A stretch of DNA of 37,936 bases, from positions 1 to 37,936 of the forward strand of contig CAKZLA010000489.1 of assembly GCA_937124525.1 (NCBI GenBank), in the 5' to 3' direction. The translations under genes were made by a program, and so were the position numbers. Source of the stretch: an uncultured Desulfobacterium sp. Lineage in GTDB: Bacteria; Desulfobacterota; Desulfobacteria; Desulfobacterales; Desulfobacteraceae. Every line of letters begins with the position of its first letter. Within the stretch, counting starts at the first letter, position 1. Below, one piece after another: positions 16,187 through 24,809 of the stretch. The notes under the pieces were generated by a model. The model searched no databases. It was not told where the DNA came from and saw nothing but the letters and a program-made list of their open reading frames with translations.

Positions 16187-17350
16187 ATGTCAATCAATCA
16201 AAAAAAACAAAATCTGGTCAATATTTGGGAGACTCACTCCTGCTTTATCTGTCCTGTGGCTGGATTTTGTCTTTCGGATTTTGAGATTAGAAAAATTTTG
16301 AAAACCCCTGGCAACCCAAAGCTTGCAGCAATGGACTCCTATGCGCTTCACCAGGCTATCATGGCGAAATTGGAGGGTAAGAACAGTACATCTGAAAAGG
16401 CGGATCGTCTTTTGAGGAGCAAGTATGCCAAGGCGGTTGATCGGTTCGGTACCATGGATGAGGAGGCGTTTCAAAAGGTTTGGACCAATGGCCTTCTCTC
16501 CAAGAGCATGCCTGCCATGTTCTATGTGGCCACCATACGCCGTGATCTTTCCAGCGATTTCCTGGCCAAGGTGTACGGTGATGTTCATATGTCCGGATAC
16601 GGGGCCATGTCCGCCATGTGGGCAAGTTTTCAAGAAAGGGATGCTGTTGTTGAAAAAAATAAGTCACTCAAGGTTCGCCTGTCTGAAGAGGCACGCCGTA
16701 ACTCAGATCTGGTGGATGAAAACATAAGGCTCAAGGCATTGAATGGCAGAAAAACGCTTGTGCTGGTCCCTGAGATAAAGAATACACCGAGACAGATCTC
16801 TGATGATGATCGGATACAATTATTGGAGAAACGACTCGCCAGTCAGGCAAAGGAGGTAAATCGACTGGAACGGGAGAGGAGAAAGGCGGAAATCAAGATG
16901 TTTGAAGCCATGGCAAACAATGAGCAACTGGAACAGGAGCTTAATCAGCTCATTGCCGGTTTTGCTCAAGCTCAGCCATGCTCACCGTGCACTAAGGATG
17001 TCTGCCCTGATTTTGATACCTGTTCCAAACGGATTCTCATCGTGGGTGGGCTAACAAAACTCAAAGAGTTATACCGGAAAATCGTGGAGTCAAATGGGGG
17101 TATTTTTGATTACCATTCAGGGCGGATCAGAAACGGTAAGAATAACCTTGAAGCACGGGTGAAACGTTCGGACCTGGTGATCTGTCCGGTTAATCACAAC
17201 AGCCATAACGCCTGTCTCAAGGTCAAACAATTTTGCAGTAAACACAACAAGGATATACACATGATACCCGGCTCAAGCCTGACAGCCATCTCCACCGTGT
17301 TTGTGGCATCTGGTCTTGCAGGGTCCCATGAATCATGTTCTTTAAATTAA
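16187..17350 (+). CDS. DUF2325 coiled-coil protein with N-terminal Cys motif
   Basis: A 387-residue cytoplasmic protein. The N-terminus has a Cys motif, SCFICPVAGFC (Cys19, Cys22, Cys28). Residues about 150-260 are a charged coiled coil (ERDAVVEKNKSLKVRL..., EKRLASQAKEVNRLERERR). A second Cys cluster (Cys265, 268, 273, 279; PCSPCTKDVCPDFDTC) precedes a DUF2325 domain (about 282-375): RILIVGGLTKLKELYRKIVE, GIFDYHSGRIR, ARVKRSDLVICPVNHNSH, IHMIPGSSLTAI. DUF2325 is an uncharacterised Rossmann-like domain. The two Cys clusters could bind Fe-S or Zn, suggesting a redox or metal sensor (inference). AAGGAGAAAGG precedes ATG. It is 12 nt before a STAS-like gene and divergent from the ABC operon that carries the paralogous STAS-like gene. 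Confidence 0.8.
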   Translation: MSINQKKQNLVNIWETHSCFICPVAGFCLSDFEIRKILKTPGNPKLAAMDSYALHQAIMAKLEGKNSTSEKADRLLRSKYAKAVDRFGTMDEEAFQKVWTNGLLSKSMPAMFYVATIRRDLSSDFLAKVYGDVHMSGYGAMSAMWASFQERDAVVEKNKSLKVRLSEEARRNSDLVDENIRLKALNGRKTLVLVPEIKNTPRQISDDDRIQLLEKRLASQAKEVNRLERERRKAEIKMFEAMANNEQLEQELNQLIAGFAQAQPCSPCTKDVCPDFDTCSKRILIVGGLTKLKELYRKIVESNGGIFDYHSGRIRNGKNNLEARVKRSDLVICPVNHNSHNACLKVKQFCSKHNKDIHMIPGSSLTAISTVFVASGLAGSHESCSLN

Positions 17351-17362
17351 GGAAAAACTGTT

Positions 17363-17719
17363 ATGAGTGAATTATTTTCAATGGAATTCCAGGCCCTTGG
17401 TAACGATCTCTTTGTAAATCTTTTTGGTGTGTTTGACGGTAGTTCTGCTTGGCAGCTTGCCAATACCATTTTGATCCGTTTCCGTGGGCATGGGCAGGGC
17501 AAGCTGTTCATCGACGCCCGGGATCTGGCAACGGTTATGCCAGATGGTGCCGAAATAATCGCTACTCTGGTCCCAAGCTCTCTTGTCAGTAAGAAAGACG
17601 TGTTGATCCGGGACTGGGAAGGTACCCACAGCGGCTTGGAGCATTTTTCTGCCCTGTGCAAAAAAACTTTTATTGGGGAAGCTCCTTATAAATGTGTTTC
17701 AGCGGCAAGTATTTGCTGA
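17363..17719 (+). CDS. STAS-like protein, paralogue of the 15304 gene
   Basis: A 118-residue cytoplasmic protein. LFVNLFGVFDGSSAWQLANTI and GKLFIDARDLATVMPDGAEIIATLVP follow the strand-helix-strand order of STAS domains. At the site where anti-sigma antagonists have DSSG, this protein reads PDGAEI, keeping the Asp but lacking the phosphorylatable Ser. The sequence shares GVFDGSSA with the gene at 15304-15696 but lacks that protein's Cys-rich tail; its own C-terminus has scattered Cys (ALCKKTF, KCVSAASIC). AAGGA precedes ATG, and it begins 12 nt after the DUF2325 stop, so the two form an operon. A partner-binding role with the DUF2325 protein is inferred. Confidence 0.65.
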   Translation: MSELFSMEFQALGNDLFVNLFGVFDGSSAWQLANTILIRFRGHGQGKLFIDARDLATVMPDGAEIIATLVPSSLVSKKDVLIRDWEGTHSGLEHFSALCKKTFIGEAPYKCVSAASIC

Positions 17720-17823
17720 TAGGTAATCTGTTTGTCCCAGGCTTATCCGCTGTTTTTTGGAAGACATACAACATGTTGTGTTTGCAGTCCCATGATGTAT
17801 GTGCTAATGTTTTTTCCACTACT

Positions 17824-17887
17824 ATGCTCCTTTGAAATTCGGTCACAGAATATGCACTGCACTGTAATCCTACTCTCAAAGGAGCAT
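17824..17887. repeat. 64-bp element with perfect 12-bp inverted ends
   Basis: ATGCTCCTTTGA (17824-17835) is repeated inverted as TCAAAGGAGCAT (17876-17887). There is no T-tract, so it is not a typical terminator. It lies in the 345-bp gap between the STAS-like gene and the AAA-nuclease gene; nothing else was recognised in that gap. It could be a small MITE or an mRNA hairpin. Confidence 0.5.
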
Positions 17888-18079
17888 TTATTAAGGAACC
17901 AGTCTTAAATAGCTTGCCCATTTCAGAACACGCTACCGTTAAAAGACAGTGTTTCCCATTTTTTAAATAGGAATGTTATTTCGGACTCATTTCTAAAGAT
18001 TTTAGCATAGCTTTTGCCATTCTCCTCAGCGGATCTGGGGGTTTAGCTCTGTAATTATAATGGTATGTGGGATATAAAT

Positions 18080-19726
18080 ATGCTTTTTTTTAATACAGCA
18101 GGACCGGTAAATAGACAAGACCATTATTGCCTTTCTCCTCTTAAACGGTTTGACTTGGAAGAGATGGAAATGTTATTTGCCCAAAAAAAATATTTTGTCC
18201 TCCATGCACCACGACAGACAGGCAAAACTACCTGCATGCTGGCTCTCGCAGACTATGTCAACAAAAAAGGCGATTACAAATGTCTCTACTGTAATGTTGA
18301 AGCCGCCCAGGCTGCAAGGGAGAATATTTTTACCGGTGTCAGGTCAGTGTTGTCATCCCTTGCTTCCGGAGCTCTACAAAAGCTTAAAGATGATTTCATT
18401 GAAAACCACTGGAGAAAAATTTTAGAAAATAATGGAGAGCTCAATGCCCTTGAGTTAACCATCGGTTCATATGCTGAAAATAGTGATAAGCCTGTTATAC
18501 TGATTATAGATGAGATTGATTCCCTTGTGGGAGATACCCTGATAAGTATATTAAGACAGCTTCGTTCAGGATATGAAAAAAGACCGGATCATTTCCCATT
18601 GAGTATAATATTATGCGGTGTCAGGGATATTCAGGATTACCGCATTCATTCCGGAAGAGACAAAGCGATCATAACAGGCGGTAGTGCCTTTAACATTAAA
18701 GCAAAATCTCTTCGACTGGGTGACTTTAATAAAAAAGAGACTTTTGTTCTTTTAAAGCAGCATGAAAAAGAGACCGGTCAGATTATTGAACAAAACGCTT
18801 TGGAATCTGTATGGAAATATTCCCAGGGTCAGCCATGGCTGGTAAACGCCCTTGGATATGAAGTCTGTTTTGAAATGAAACAAAACAGGGACAGAAAAAA
18901 ATCCATAACTGAAGAAATGGTTCACCAGGCAAAGGAGAATTTGATTTTAAGACGTGAAACCCATCTTGATCAGCTTGGTGATAAGCTGAAGGAAGAGAGG
19001 GTGCGAAAAGTTGTTGAACCAATTCTCACCGGTTCCAGGGATTTATCAGATCTGATGGAAGATGATCTTCAGTATATTACAGATCTTGGATTGATAAGGC
19101 GTAAACCTGTGTTAGAGGTGGCAAATCCCATTTATCGTGAAATAATCCCCAGGATGCTGACCTCCACAACACAGGACAGCATTATGCAGAAAAGTGCATG
19201 GTATATAAATCCGGACAACACACTTGATATGCATAAACTGATAAAAGCATTTCAAGAATTTTTCAGAGAACACTCAGAGCACTGGCTGGAGCGTTTCCAA
19301 TACAAAGAGGCAGGACCACAACTTTTGCTCCAGGCATTTTTGCAGAGAATTATAAACAGCGGCGGCAGAGTAGAGCGAGAGTATGGATTGGGAAGAAAAC
19401 GTGTTGATATTCTTGTTTTATGGTCAGGAAAAACTGGTGATTCAGAGTCTGATGAAAAAAATAAAGATCAAGGTAAAAATTCGCACAAGAGAGGGCAGCT
19501 TCAGCAAACACAAAAAACAGTTGTCGAACTTAAAATCCTCTATAAATCCCTTGAAAAAACCATTGCTGAAGGCATTGAACAAACTGCCGATTATATGGAT
19601 ATCTCCAATAGTAATGAAGGGCATCTGATTATTTTTAACCGCAATGAGAATACCTCCTGGGATGAAAAAATTTTTGTAAAGAAAGAATCTTTTAATGGTA
19701 AAGAAATAGTTGTATGGGGAATGTAA
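18080..19726 (+). CDS. AAA ATPase fused to PD-(D/E)XK nuclease-like domain
   Basis: About 548 residues from ATG 18080 (GGGAT upstream; an ATG at 18065 adds five). Numbering below uses the longer form. The N-terminus resembles AAA-like NTPases: Walker A HAPRQTGKTT (about 47-56), Walker B VILIIDEID (about 144-152), and a sensor-like LSIILCGVRDIQDYR. The middle is helical. The C-terminus has a nuclease-like pattern, GRVEREYGLGRKRVDILVLW (Asp448) then VVELK (Glu488, Lys490), matching the D...(E)xK core of PD-(D/E)XK enzymes, interrupted by a charged insertion of about 30 residues. Such fusions are widespread, often lone genes, and their role is uncertain; defence or mobile-element functions have been suggested for relatives. 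It stands alone, flanked by inverted-repeat elements on both sides. Confidence 0.75.
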   Translation: MLFFNTAGPVNRQDHYCLSPLKRFDLEEMEMLFAQKKYFVLHAPRQTGKTTCMLALADYVNKKGDYKCLYCNVEAAQAARENIFTGVRSVLSSLASGALQKLKDDFIENHWRKILENNGELNALELTIGSYAENSDKPVILIIDEIDSLVGDTLISILRQLRSGYEKRPDHFPLSIILCGVRDIQDYRIHSGRDKAIITGGSAFNIKAKSLRLGDFNKKETFVLLKQHEKETGQIIEQNALESVWKYSQGQPWLVNALGYEVCFEMKQNRDRKKSITEEMVHQAKENLILRRETHLDQLGDKLKEERVRKVVEPILTGSRDLSDLMEDDLQYITDLGLIRRKPVLEVANPIYREIIPRMLTSTTQDSIMQKSAWYINPDNTLDMHKLIKAFQEFFREHSEHWLERFQYKEAGPQLLLQAFLQRIINSGGRVEREYGLGRKRVDILVLWSGKTGDSESDEKNKDQGKNSHKRGQLQQTQKTVVELKILYKSLEKTIAEGIEQTADYMDISNSNEGHLIIFNRNENTSWDEKIFVKKESFNGKEIVVWGM

Positions 19727-19791
19727 CTTATTAAATCAAGACGCCAGAAGTAATAAACTCGTATAGTCCAATATGTCTCACCTCTTGGGGT

Positions 19792-19910
19792 TGGTCATAA
19801 GGTGGGCCACTATACGGAGACTGAAAATATGCTATAGTCAATTATCTGTAATTACTGACTTTATTTTTAGATCAAAAAAAATAAGTTCAAAGTGGCCCAT
19901 GCTATGACCA
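19792..19910. repeat. 119-bp element with 19-bp inverted ends
   Basis: TGGTCATAAGGTGGGCCAC (19792-19810) and GTGGCCCATGCTATGACCA (19892-19910) are inverted copies, 16 of 19 matching. A second, nested pair, GTATAGT (19761-19767) and ACTATAC (19809-19815), overlaps the left arm. It lies just after the AAA-nuclease gene. The form suggests a MITE-like element or a large structured RNA. Confidence 0.55.
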
Positions 19911-19976
19911 AGCCCGATTTTTCATATGAAACTCCGTCTAATGTCCTGCAATAATGAGAGTTTAAATTTTCGTTGT

Positions 19977-20011
19977 GGGCAGGCCAGATTCCCAATACGG
20001 TCTGCCTGCCC
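19977..20011. terminator. GC-rich hairpin between convergent genes
   Basis: GGGCAGGC-C-AGA (19977-19988) pairs with TCT-GCCTGCCC (20001-20011), an 11-bp stem with one bulged base. It sits between the converging AAA-nuclease and histidine kinase genes. No U-tract follows in either direction, so terminator function is likely but not certain. Confidence 0.45.
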
Positions 20012-20060
20012 GTGGCAGTTATAAGAAACTTCGCTTAACAGACTAAGAATTCATGCAGAA

Positions 20061-21560
20061 TCAGTGCCCTGAAATGGTCTTCCCGGTGCCGGAGTTAAGG
20101 GGAAAAACCGCTGCCAGGCACAGGCCTGTTTTGGTGTTAAAGGCGGTGACGCTTCCCTGATGAATGACGGCGATTTTTTTGACCAGGGAAAGGCCCAGGC
20201 CGGCACCGGTGCCGGTGGCCTGCCCTGCCCTGAAAAAGGGCTCGAACAGACGGAGCAGATCTTCCTGGGAAAGGGGAGGGTGGGTGTTTTCGATCCTGAA
20301 CCGAATGCTGTTTGTCTGCTGTTCCAGGCGGATGCGGATGCTGCCGTGATCGCTAACATATTTGACTGCATTATCCACCAGGTTGGATATCATCTGGTAA
20401 ATCAGGGTCTTATCTCCTGAAACTACGATATCCCCGGCGATCCGGCAGTAGAGGGCAATGTCCCTGTTTCCAATGAAAAGCCTGCGCCTGCGAAGAATTT
20501 CCCGACACAGGCCTGTCAGGTCCACCGGGTAAAAAGGCGGCGGAGTCCGGTTTAAATCCAGACGACTGGACAACAGGGTGGTGCCCACAAGATTGTTCAT
20601 TAGGGTGAGTTCTTCTTTGAGCAGGGTAAGGTGGCGCAACCCCAGCCGGATTGCCTTCAGATCCTCCTCACCTGATACATCGGACTGCGGATTTTTTCCT
20701 CCGGGGTCCAGCTGGGCCTGGAGCACTTCGACCTGGTGAGAGGCCCGGTCGAACCCGTCTTCTATAAATCCGGCGTACCCGGCCATTCTGGCCAGGGGAG
20801 ACCGTAATTCATGGGAGATGTTGGCTACCAGTTCGGTCCTATTCCGGGTATTCCGGCCGAGTTCTGCGGTCAAATGGTTCACAGCCCGGGCCACTGCTGC
20901 CACCTCCTGAGTGTCCGGGATGGAGAGAGGCCTGCCAAGGGTCTTTTCATCGATGGCCATGACTTCTTTCTGAAGGCGGCACAGGGGAGAGGACAAGTGC
21001 CGAGAAACCACGTAGCTGATCAAAGCTCCGGCCAGGACCAAGATACCCAGCGCCTTGTAAAAGCCATGGGATATTTTTGGCAGCCGGTAGTTGGGGTAAA
21101 TGATGAACATGGTTGAGAGCCCAGCATCCTTAAAGGACACTTTCACGGCCAGCAGGTCCAGGGGTAGTCCCGGCTGAAGATTCCAGGTACCCCTTCCGTG
21201 CCAGACCCGGGTTCCCAGTATAGGGGAGGAGACAACTGCCAAGCTGCTGCGCTCCTGGGCCGCGAATCCGGGTACGGGAATACCGGCCAGAATTTTTCCA
21301 TTGTCCCGCTCAAACCAAAGTTCGGGGCCTGCCTTGTTGAAGTAATCCATGTACATGCGGGCATCTGCAAGGTTGCGGCCGTCAAGGTTGGCGGCCAGGG
21401 CAGAACAGATAAAATCCACCTTTTTTTCCCGCTGGTCTTCCAGGGTAGGCATCTCCATGAAAAGCAGTATCAGGGGAATGATCTGGGCCAGAAGCACCAG
21501 AAAGAGGATGGCGAAAAAAAGGCGCTGCCACATGCGTGGTAGAAGGGGTATTTTTTTCAC
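20061..21560 (-). CDS. Sensor histidine kinase of an OmpR-type two-component system
   Basis: About 499 residues. An N-terminal helix (MWQRLFFAILFLVLLAQIIPLILLF) and a second (GFYKALGILVLAGALISYVV) bracket a periplasmic sensor domain of about 130 residues. A HAMP region (SRHLSSPLCRLQKEVMAID...) leads to HisKA with the phospho-His in VANISHELRSPLARM. The HATPase has ISNLVDNAVKYV and GTGAGLGLSLVKK; its G1 box reads RIENTHPPLSQED instead of DxGxG, a variant seen in some kinases. A GTG at 21560, 4 nt after the regulator stop, is preferred; ATG 21533 is the alternative. The in-frame ATG at 21632 would overlap the regulator by 68 nt. It pairs with the upstream regulator and is divergent from a siderophore receptor, so the signal is probably metal or metallophore related (inference). 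Confidence 0.9.
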   Translation of the reverse strand: MKKIPLLPRMWQRLFFAILFLVLLAQIIPLILLFMEMPTLEDQREKKVDFICSALAANLDGRNLADARMYMDYFNKAGPELWFERDNGKILAGIPVPGFAAQERSSLAVVSSPILGTRVWHGRGTWNLQPGLPLDLLAVKVSFKDAGLSTMFIIYPNYRLPKISHGFYKALGILVLAGALISYVVSRHLSSPLCRLQKEVMAIDEKTLGRPLSIPDTQEVAAVARAVNHLTAELGRNTRNRTELVANISHELRSPLARMAGYAGFIEDGFDRASHQVEVLQAQLDPGGKNPQSDVSGEEDLKAIRLGLRHLTLLKEELTLMNNLVGTTLLSSRLDLNRTPPPFYPVDLTGLCREILRRRRLFIGNRDIALYCRIAGDIVVSGDKTLIYQMISNLVDNAVKYVSDHGSIRIRLEQQTNSIRFRIENTHPPLSQEDLLRLFEPFFRAGQATGTGAGLGLSLVKKIAVIHQGSVTAFNTKTGLCLAAVFPLNSGTGKTISGH

Positions 21561-21564
21561 CGGG

Positions 21565-22281
21565 CTATCCGTTTTCCACCCACCGGTAACCCGATCCCCA
21601 GACCGTTCGGATGGGAGACTGATCCGGCGCAATTTTCTTTATTCTGGCCCGGATATGGCTCACATGGACGTCCACATTCCGGTTCGTAGTATGATAATCT
21701 CGCCCAAAGACAAGAGTGAGCAAGACATCCCGCTGAAGAACGTCCCCGGGGTTTTCCATGAGGGCTTGGAGCACCTTGACCTCTGTTGCAGACAGATCGG
21801 CAGACCGGTCCTGAAAGCCCAGGATGTGGGCCCCGATATCCAGGACAAATCTGCCGGCACGGATCCTGTTCAAATCCTTTTTCCCGGAAACCGGACGGTT
21901 CTGCCCGGCTCTGCGCAAAACCGCCCGAATCCTGGCCAGCAATTCCAGCGTGCGGAAGGGCTTGACCAGATAATCGTCTGCCCCGGATTCCAGTCCCACC
22001 ACGGTGTCGATTTCCCTACCCCTTGCCGTGAGCATCAACACGGGCAGGTCAAACTGACCCCGGATCTGCCTTAAAATATCAAATCCGTCCACCCCCCCGG
22101 GCAGCATGATATCCAGAAGAACTGCCAGGGGCTTTTCCTTTGAAATGGCCATAATTACCCCCTGTCCCGAAAAAAGGGAAACTGTTTCAAATCCGTTGGA
22201 CCCAAGAAAGGTGCACAGGTTCTCCTGAAGTTGCTTGTCGTCATCCACAACTATAATTTTACCGGTTTTGGCCTCATTCAT
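21565..22281 (-). CDS. OmpR/PhoB-family response regulator
   Basis: About 238 residues. The receiver domain has the acidic pair in IIVVDDDKQL, phospho-Asp in VLLDIMLPGG, Thr in LMLTARG and Lys in YLVKPF. A winged-helix DNA-binding domain follows: LSATEVKVLQALMENPGDVLQRDVL, then NVDVHVSHIRARIKK and IRTVWGSGYRWV. It is the first gene of the operon with the kinase. ATG 22281 is preferred over the GTG at 22299, because GGAAAAAAG lies directly before it and the longer start would lie inside the direct-repeat operator. Tandem 10/11-bp repeats upstream (22292-22332), the usual target form of this family, suggest autoregulation and control of the divergent receptor gene. Confidence 0.93.
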   Translation of the reverse strand: MNEAKTGKIIVVDDDKQLQENLCTFLGSNGFETVSLFSGQGVIMAISKEKPLAVLLDIMLPGGVDGFDILRQIRGQFDLPVLMLTARGREIDTVVGLESGADDYLVKPFRTLELLARIRAVLRRAGQNRPVSGKKDLNRIRAGRFVLDIGAHILGFQDRSADLSATEVKVLQALMENPGDVLQRDVLLTLVFGRDYHTTNRNVDVHVSHIRARIKKIAPDQSPIRTVWGSGYRWVENG

Positions 22282-22291
22282 CTTTTTTCCG

Positions 22292-22332
22292 TTTAACACT
22301 TTTTAACACTTTTTTATCAGGTTTTTAACACT
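22292..22332. promoter_or_regulatory. Tandem 10/11-bp direct repeats, candidate OmpR-type operator
   Basis: TTTAACACT occurs at 22292, 22302 and 22324, with a degenerate copy (TTTATCAGG) at 22313. Spacings of 10, 11 and 11 bp place all four on one helix face. The array lies in the divergent gap between the response regulator and the first siderophore receptor. The same repeat with an 11-bp period occurs at 27049-27081. Confidence 0.6.
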
Positions 22333-22609
22333 TTTTTTAATAGATACTTTATACTCATCTCCATCATTTATGTGTTAAGCCATATTTTTTTATCAGTTAT
22401 TAATTAATTTTTGATGGTGAAACATCTAAGGAGTAAATTTACAGGATCGTGTAATTTAAAGCAAGTCGGGAAACGTGTATGAAGCAAATTATTTTAAGGG
22501 CTTTTTTTCTTGTCCCTGGGATGGGGTAGACCGATTCCGGTACGGACGGGGTTCTCAACTGGGCGTCCAGATAATAAAATCCGGTAAAATATAAAAAGGA
22601 GAAGGTTTG

Positions 22610-24694
22610 ATGTATATATATTCAGCTGACAGGATGAAATATGTTTTTTGTATAGGGGTGGCACTTCTGTTTGTATTTATGGACCACCAGGCCCTGGCTG
22701 TAGAGGGTGGGCCATTGTCGGTAGAACCTATTGTTGTTACGGCTTCCGCATTAAAAGTGGACATCTCAACACAGGAAACACCGCGGTCCGTTTCGATTAT
22801 CACAAGAGACATCATCGAAACCCATGCACCTCAAAAATTGGATGAAGCGCTCAGATACACTTCTGGGGTCACCTCCCAACCGTATGGTTCTGATAATGAT
22901 ACGGATTGGCTTAAAGTTCGAGGGTTTGATGCGGCCACCTATCTGGATGGCAGCCGCCTGTTCAGGGACGGTTATTACACATGGCTTATCGAGCCATACG
23001 GGCTTGAACAGATTGAAGTTGTGAAAGGTCCGTCATCCATACTTTTTGGGGAGAGCCCTCCTGGAGGAGCCGTAAATGCGGTACAGAAAAAACCATTAGA
23101 TACGTCTAATGGAGAAATTCGACTTGAGGGGGGGACAAATGCGCATCGGGCAGGGGCGGTTGATGTCTCTGGTGCCGTTAACAAAAACGGTTCAATCCGC
23201 TTTCGTATGGTTGGTTTGGCCAAGGACGAAGAAGGAGAGTTAAATGGTACGGAAAATACACGCTACTATTTTGCTCCAAGTCTGGCGATGGATATATCTG
23301 ACAAAACAAACCTGACCCTGACGGCAACATGGCTTGAGGACGATGGGATTCCGACCAATCCGTTTTTCCCAGTAGCCGGTACTTTGATTGATACTCCATA
23401 CGGCAAGATAAGTCCTTCAACCAACTTGGGCGAGCCGGATTACGATGCGTATGAGCGCACTCAGGTTTCGATCGGCTATATATTGACACATCAGGTGAAT
23501 GATGTCTGGGAGTATTCACAGAATTTTAATTATGGGTATAACGAGCTTTATCTGCGCTCCTCTTATGCCTTCCCAAATTCGGAACCCGCGGCAACCACGC
23601 TTTATCGCGGCATTGTATACCGTAACGGGGAAAATAAGAGCTTTACCTTTGACAATAAAGCTGTCGCAGATTGGGAATCCGGCCGCATGGCGCATACCGC
23701 ATTGATGGGAATTGATCTTCAGCACCATAAAACCGAGGGCGTCGAACAGGACAACTACGCATTCGGAACCATCAACCCATACAGCGCCGTCTATGGCAAC
23801 TACACCCCGCTTGATTCAACAAATGATATTGATCGAGACATCTCCAAAATACAGGTAAGCGCCTATTCCCAGTACCAGTTGAAGTTTGATGACAGGTGGG
23901 TAGGCGTCATCGGCGGCCGGTACGACTGGGTGGAAACCGAAAATACGAGTGATAAAAACGGCCAGGACGAGTCCCGTGACGACAGGGAGTTCTCAATTAA
24001 TACAGGCTTGATGTATATCGCGGATAACGGCCTGTCTCCCTATGTCAGCTATGCGCAGTCTTTTGATGTGCTGAGCACCATTGATCCCACGACGAGTAAA
24101 CTTTATAAGCCGCTGGAGGGGGAGCAGATTGAGATTGGCGTCAAATACATACCTTATTTCATTGATGGCTACATCAATGTGGCTTTGTTTGATATTACCC
24201 AGAAAAATGCCCTGGTGAGTAATCCCACAACTTTTGTGGCCACCCAAACAGGTGAAGTGACTTCCCGGGGGATTGAAATTGAAGGGATGCTTGATCTGAC
24301 AGATAGTTTAAGCCTGAGGGCAGGGTATACGTATATTGATGCGAAAACAGACGACACCGGAGGCAAAGGGACAAAACAGGCTGGTTTGATTCCAAGGCAT
24401 ACGGCGTCCGCCTGGCTTGATTTTGATGCCGCCGTGGTTGGGCTTACCGGGCTGAAAGTCGGCAACGGCGTCCGTTACGTAGGAGAGTCAAAAGACAGCC
24501 CGGCTAGCAGCGACCTGACCGTACCCAGTGTGACCTTATGGGATGCAATGGCCTCCTATGAGATTGATCAAAACTGGCTAATTCAATTGAACGTGAACAA
24601 TCTTCTGGACAAAGCCTATGTTGCCGCTTGTGATTATTATTGTTATTATGGACAATCCCGTTCAGCCCTGCTCAGTGTAAGTTATCACTGGTAA
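22610..24694 (+). CDS. TonB-dependent siderophore receptor 1
   Basis: About 694 residues, outer membrane. A signal peptide (YVFCIGVALLFVFMDHQALA) is followed by a TonB-box-like VEPIVVTAS. The plug domain runs to about residue 180: SVSIITRDIIETHAPQKLDEALRYT, LKVRGFDAATYLDG, IEVVKGPSSILFGESPPGGAVNAV, matching the siderophore-receptor subfamily (FhuA/FpvA type). A 22-strand barrel follows, ending in SVSYHW with a C-terminal Trp. AGGAGAAGG precedes ATG 22610. It is divergent from the OmpR-type two-component system across a gap of about 330 bp holding the direct-repeat operator, so it is a likely target. A 16-codon reading frame at 22479-22529 may be a leader peptide or a remnant. Confidence 0.93.
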   Translation: MYIYSADRMKYVFCIGVALLFVFMDHQALAVEGGPLSVEPIVVTASALKVDISTQETPRSVSIITRDIIETHAPQKLDEALRYTSGVTSQPYGSDNDTDWLKVRGFDAATYLDGSRLFRDGYYTWLIEPYGLEQIEVVKGPSSILFGESPPGGAVNAVQKKPLDTSNGEIRLEGGTNAHRAGAVDVSGAVNKNGSIRFRMVGLAKDEEGELNGTENTRYYFAPSLAMDISDKTNLTLTATWLEDDGIPTNPFFPVAGTLIDTPYGKISPSTNLGEPDYDAYERTQVSIGYILTHQVNDVWEYSQNFNYGYNELYLRSSYAFPNSEPAATTLYRGIVYRNGENKSFTFDNKAVADWESGRMAHTALMGIDLQHHKTEGVEQDNYAFGTINPYSAVYGNYTPLDSTNDIDRDISKIQVSAYSQYQLKFDDRWVGVIGGRYDWVETENTSDKNGQDESRDDREFSINTGLMYIADNGLSPYVSYAQSFDVLSTIDPTTSKLYKPLEGEQIEIGVKYIPYFIDGYINVALFDITQKNALVSNPTTFVATQTGEVTSRGIEIEGMLDLTDSLSLRAGYTYIDAKTDDTGGKGTKQAGLIPRHTASAWLDFDAAVVGLTGLKVGNGVRYVGESKDSPASSDLTVPSVTLWDAMASYEIDQNWLIQLNVNNLLDKAYVAACDYYCYYGQSRSALLSVSYHW

Positions 24695-24740
24695 AATCCG
24701 AGACCCCTTTGACAATACCAAAAGGCTATATCCGTTAAGC

Positions 24741-24784
24741 CAAAGGGGCTACCATCTGCTAATTTTCGATGGTAACCCCCTTTG
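24741..24784. terminator. Bidirectional terminator between convergent receptor genes
   Basis: CAAAGGGG-C-TACCATC (24741-24756) pairs with GATGGTA-A-CCCC..TTTG (24768-24784): a stem of about 15 bp with an 11-nt loop. It lies between the stops of receptors 1 and 2. The flanking T-runs are short. Confidence 0.65.
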
Positions 24785-24809
24785 CCGTTTCAGTGTTATG
24801 TGTGTTTGT

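Noticed and set aside
22479..22529. 16-codon frame (MKQIILRAFFLVPGMG) upstream of siderophore receptor 1
   Set aside because: It could be a leader peptide, but there is no attenuator structure and no regulatory codon run, so it is not called as a gene.
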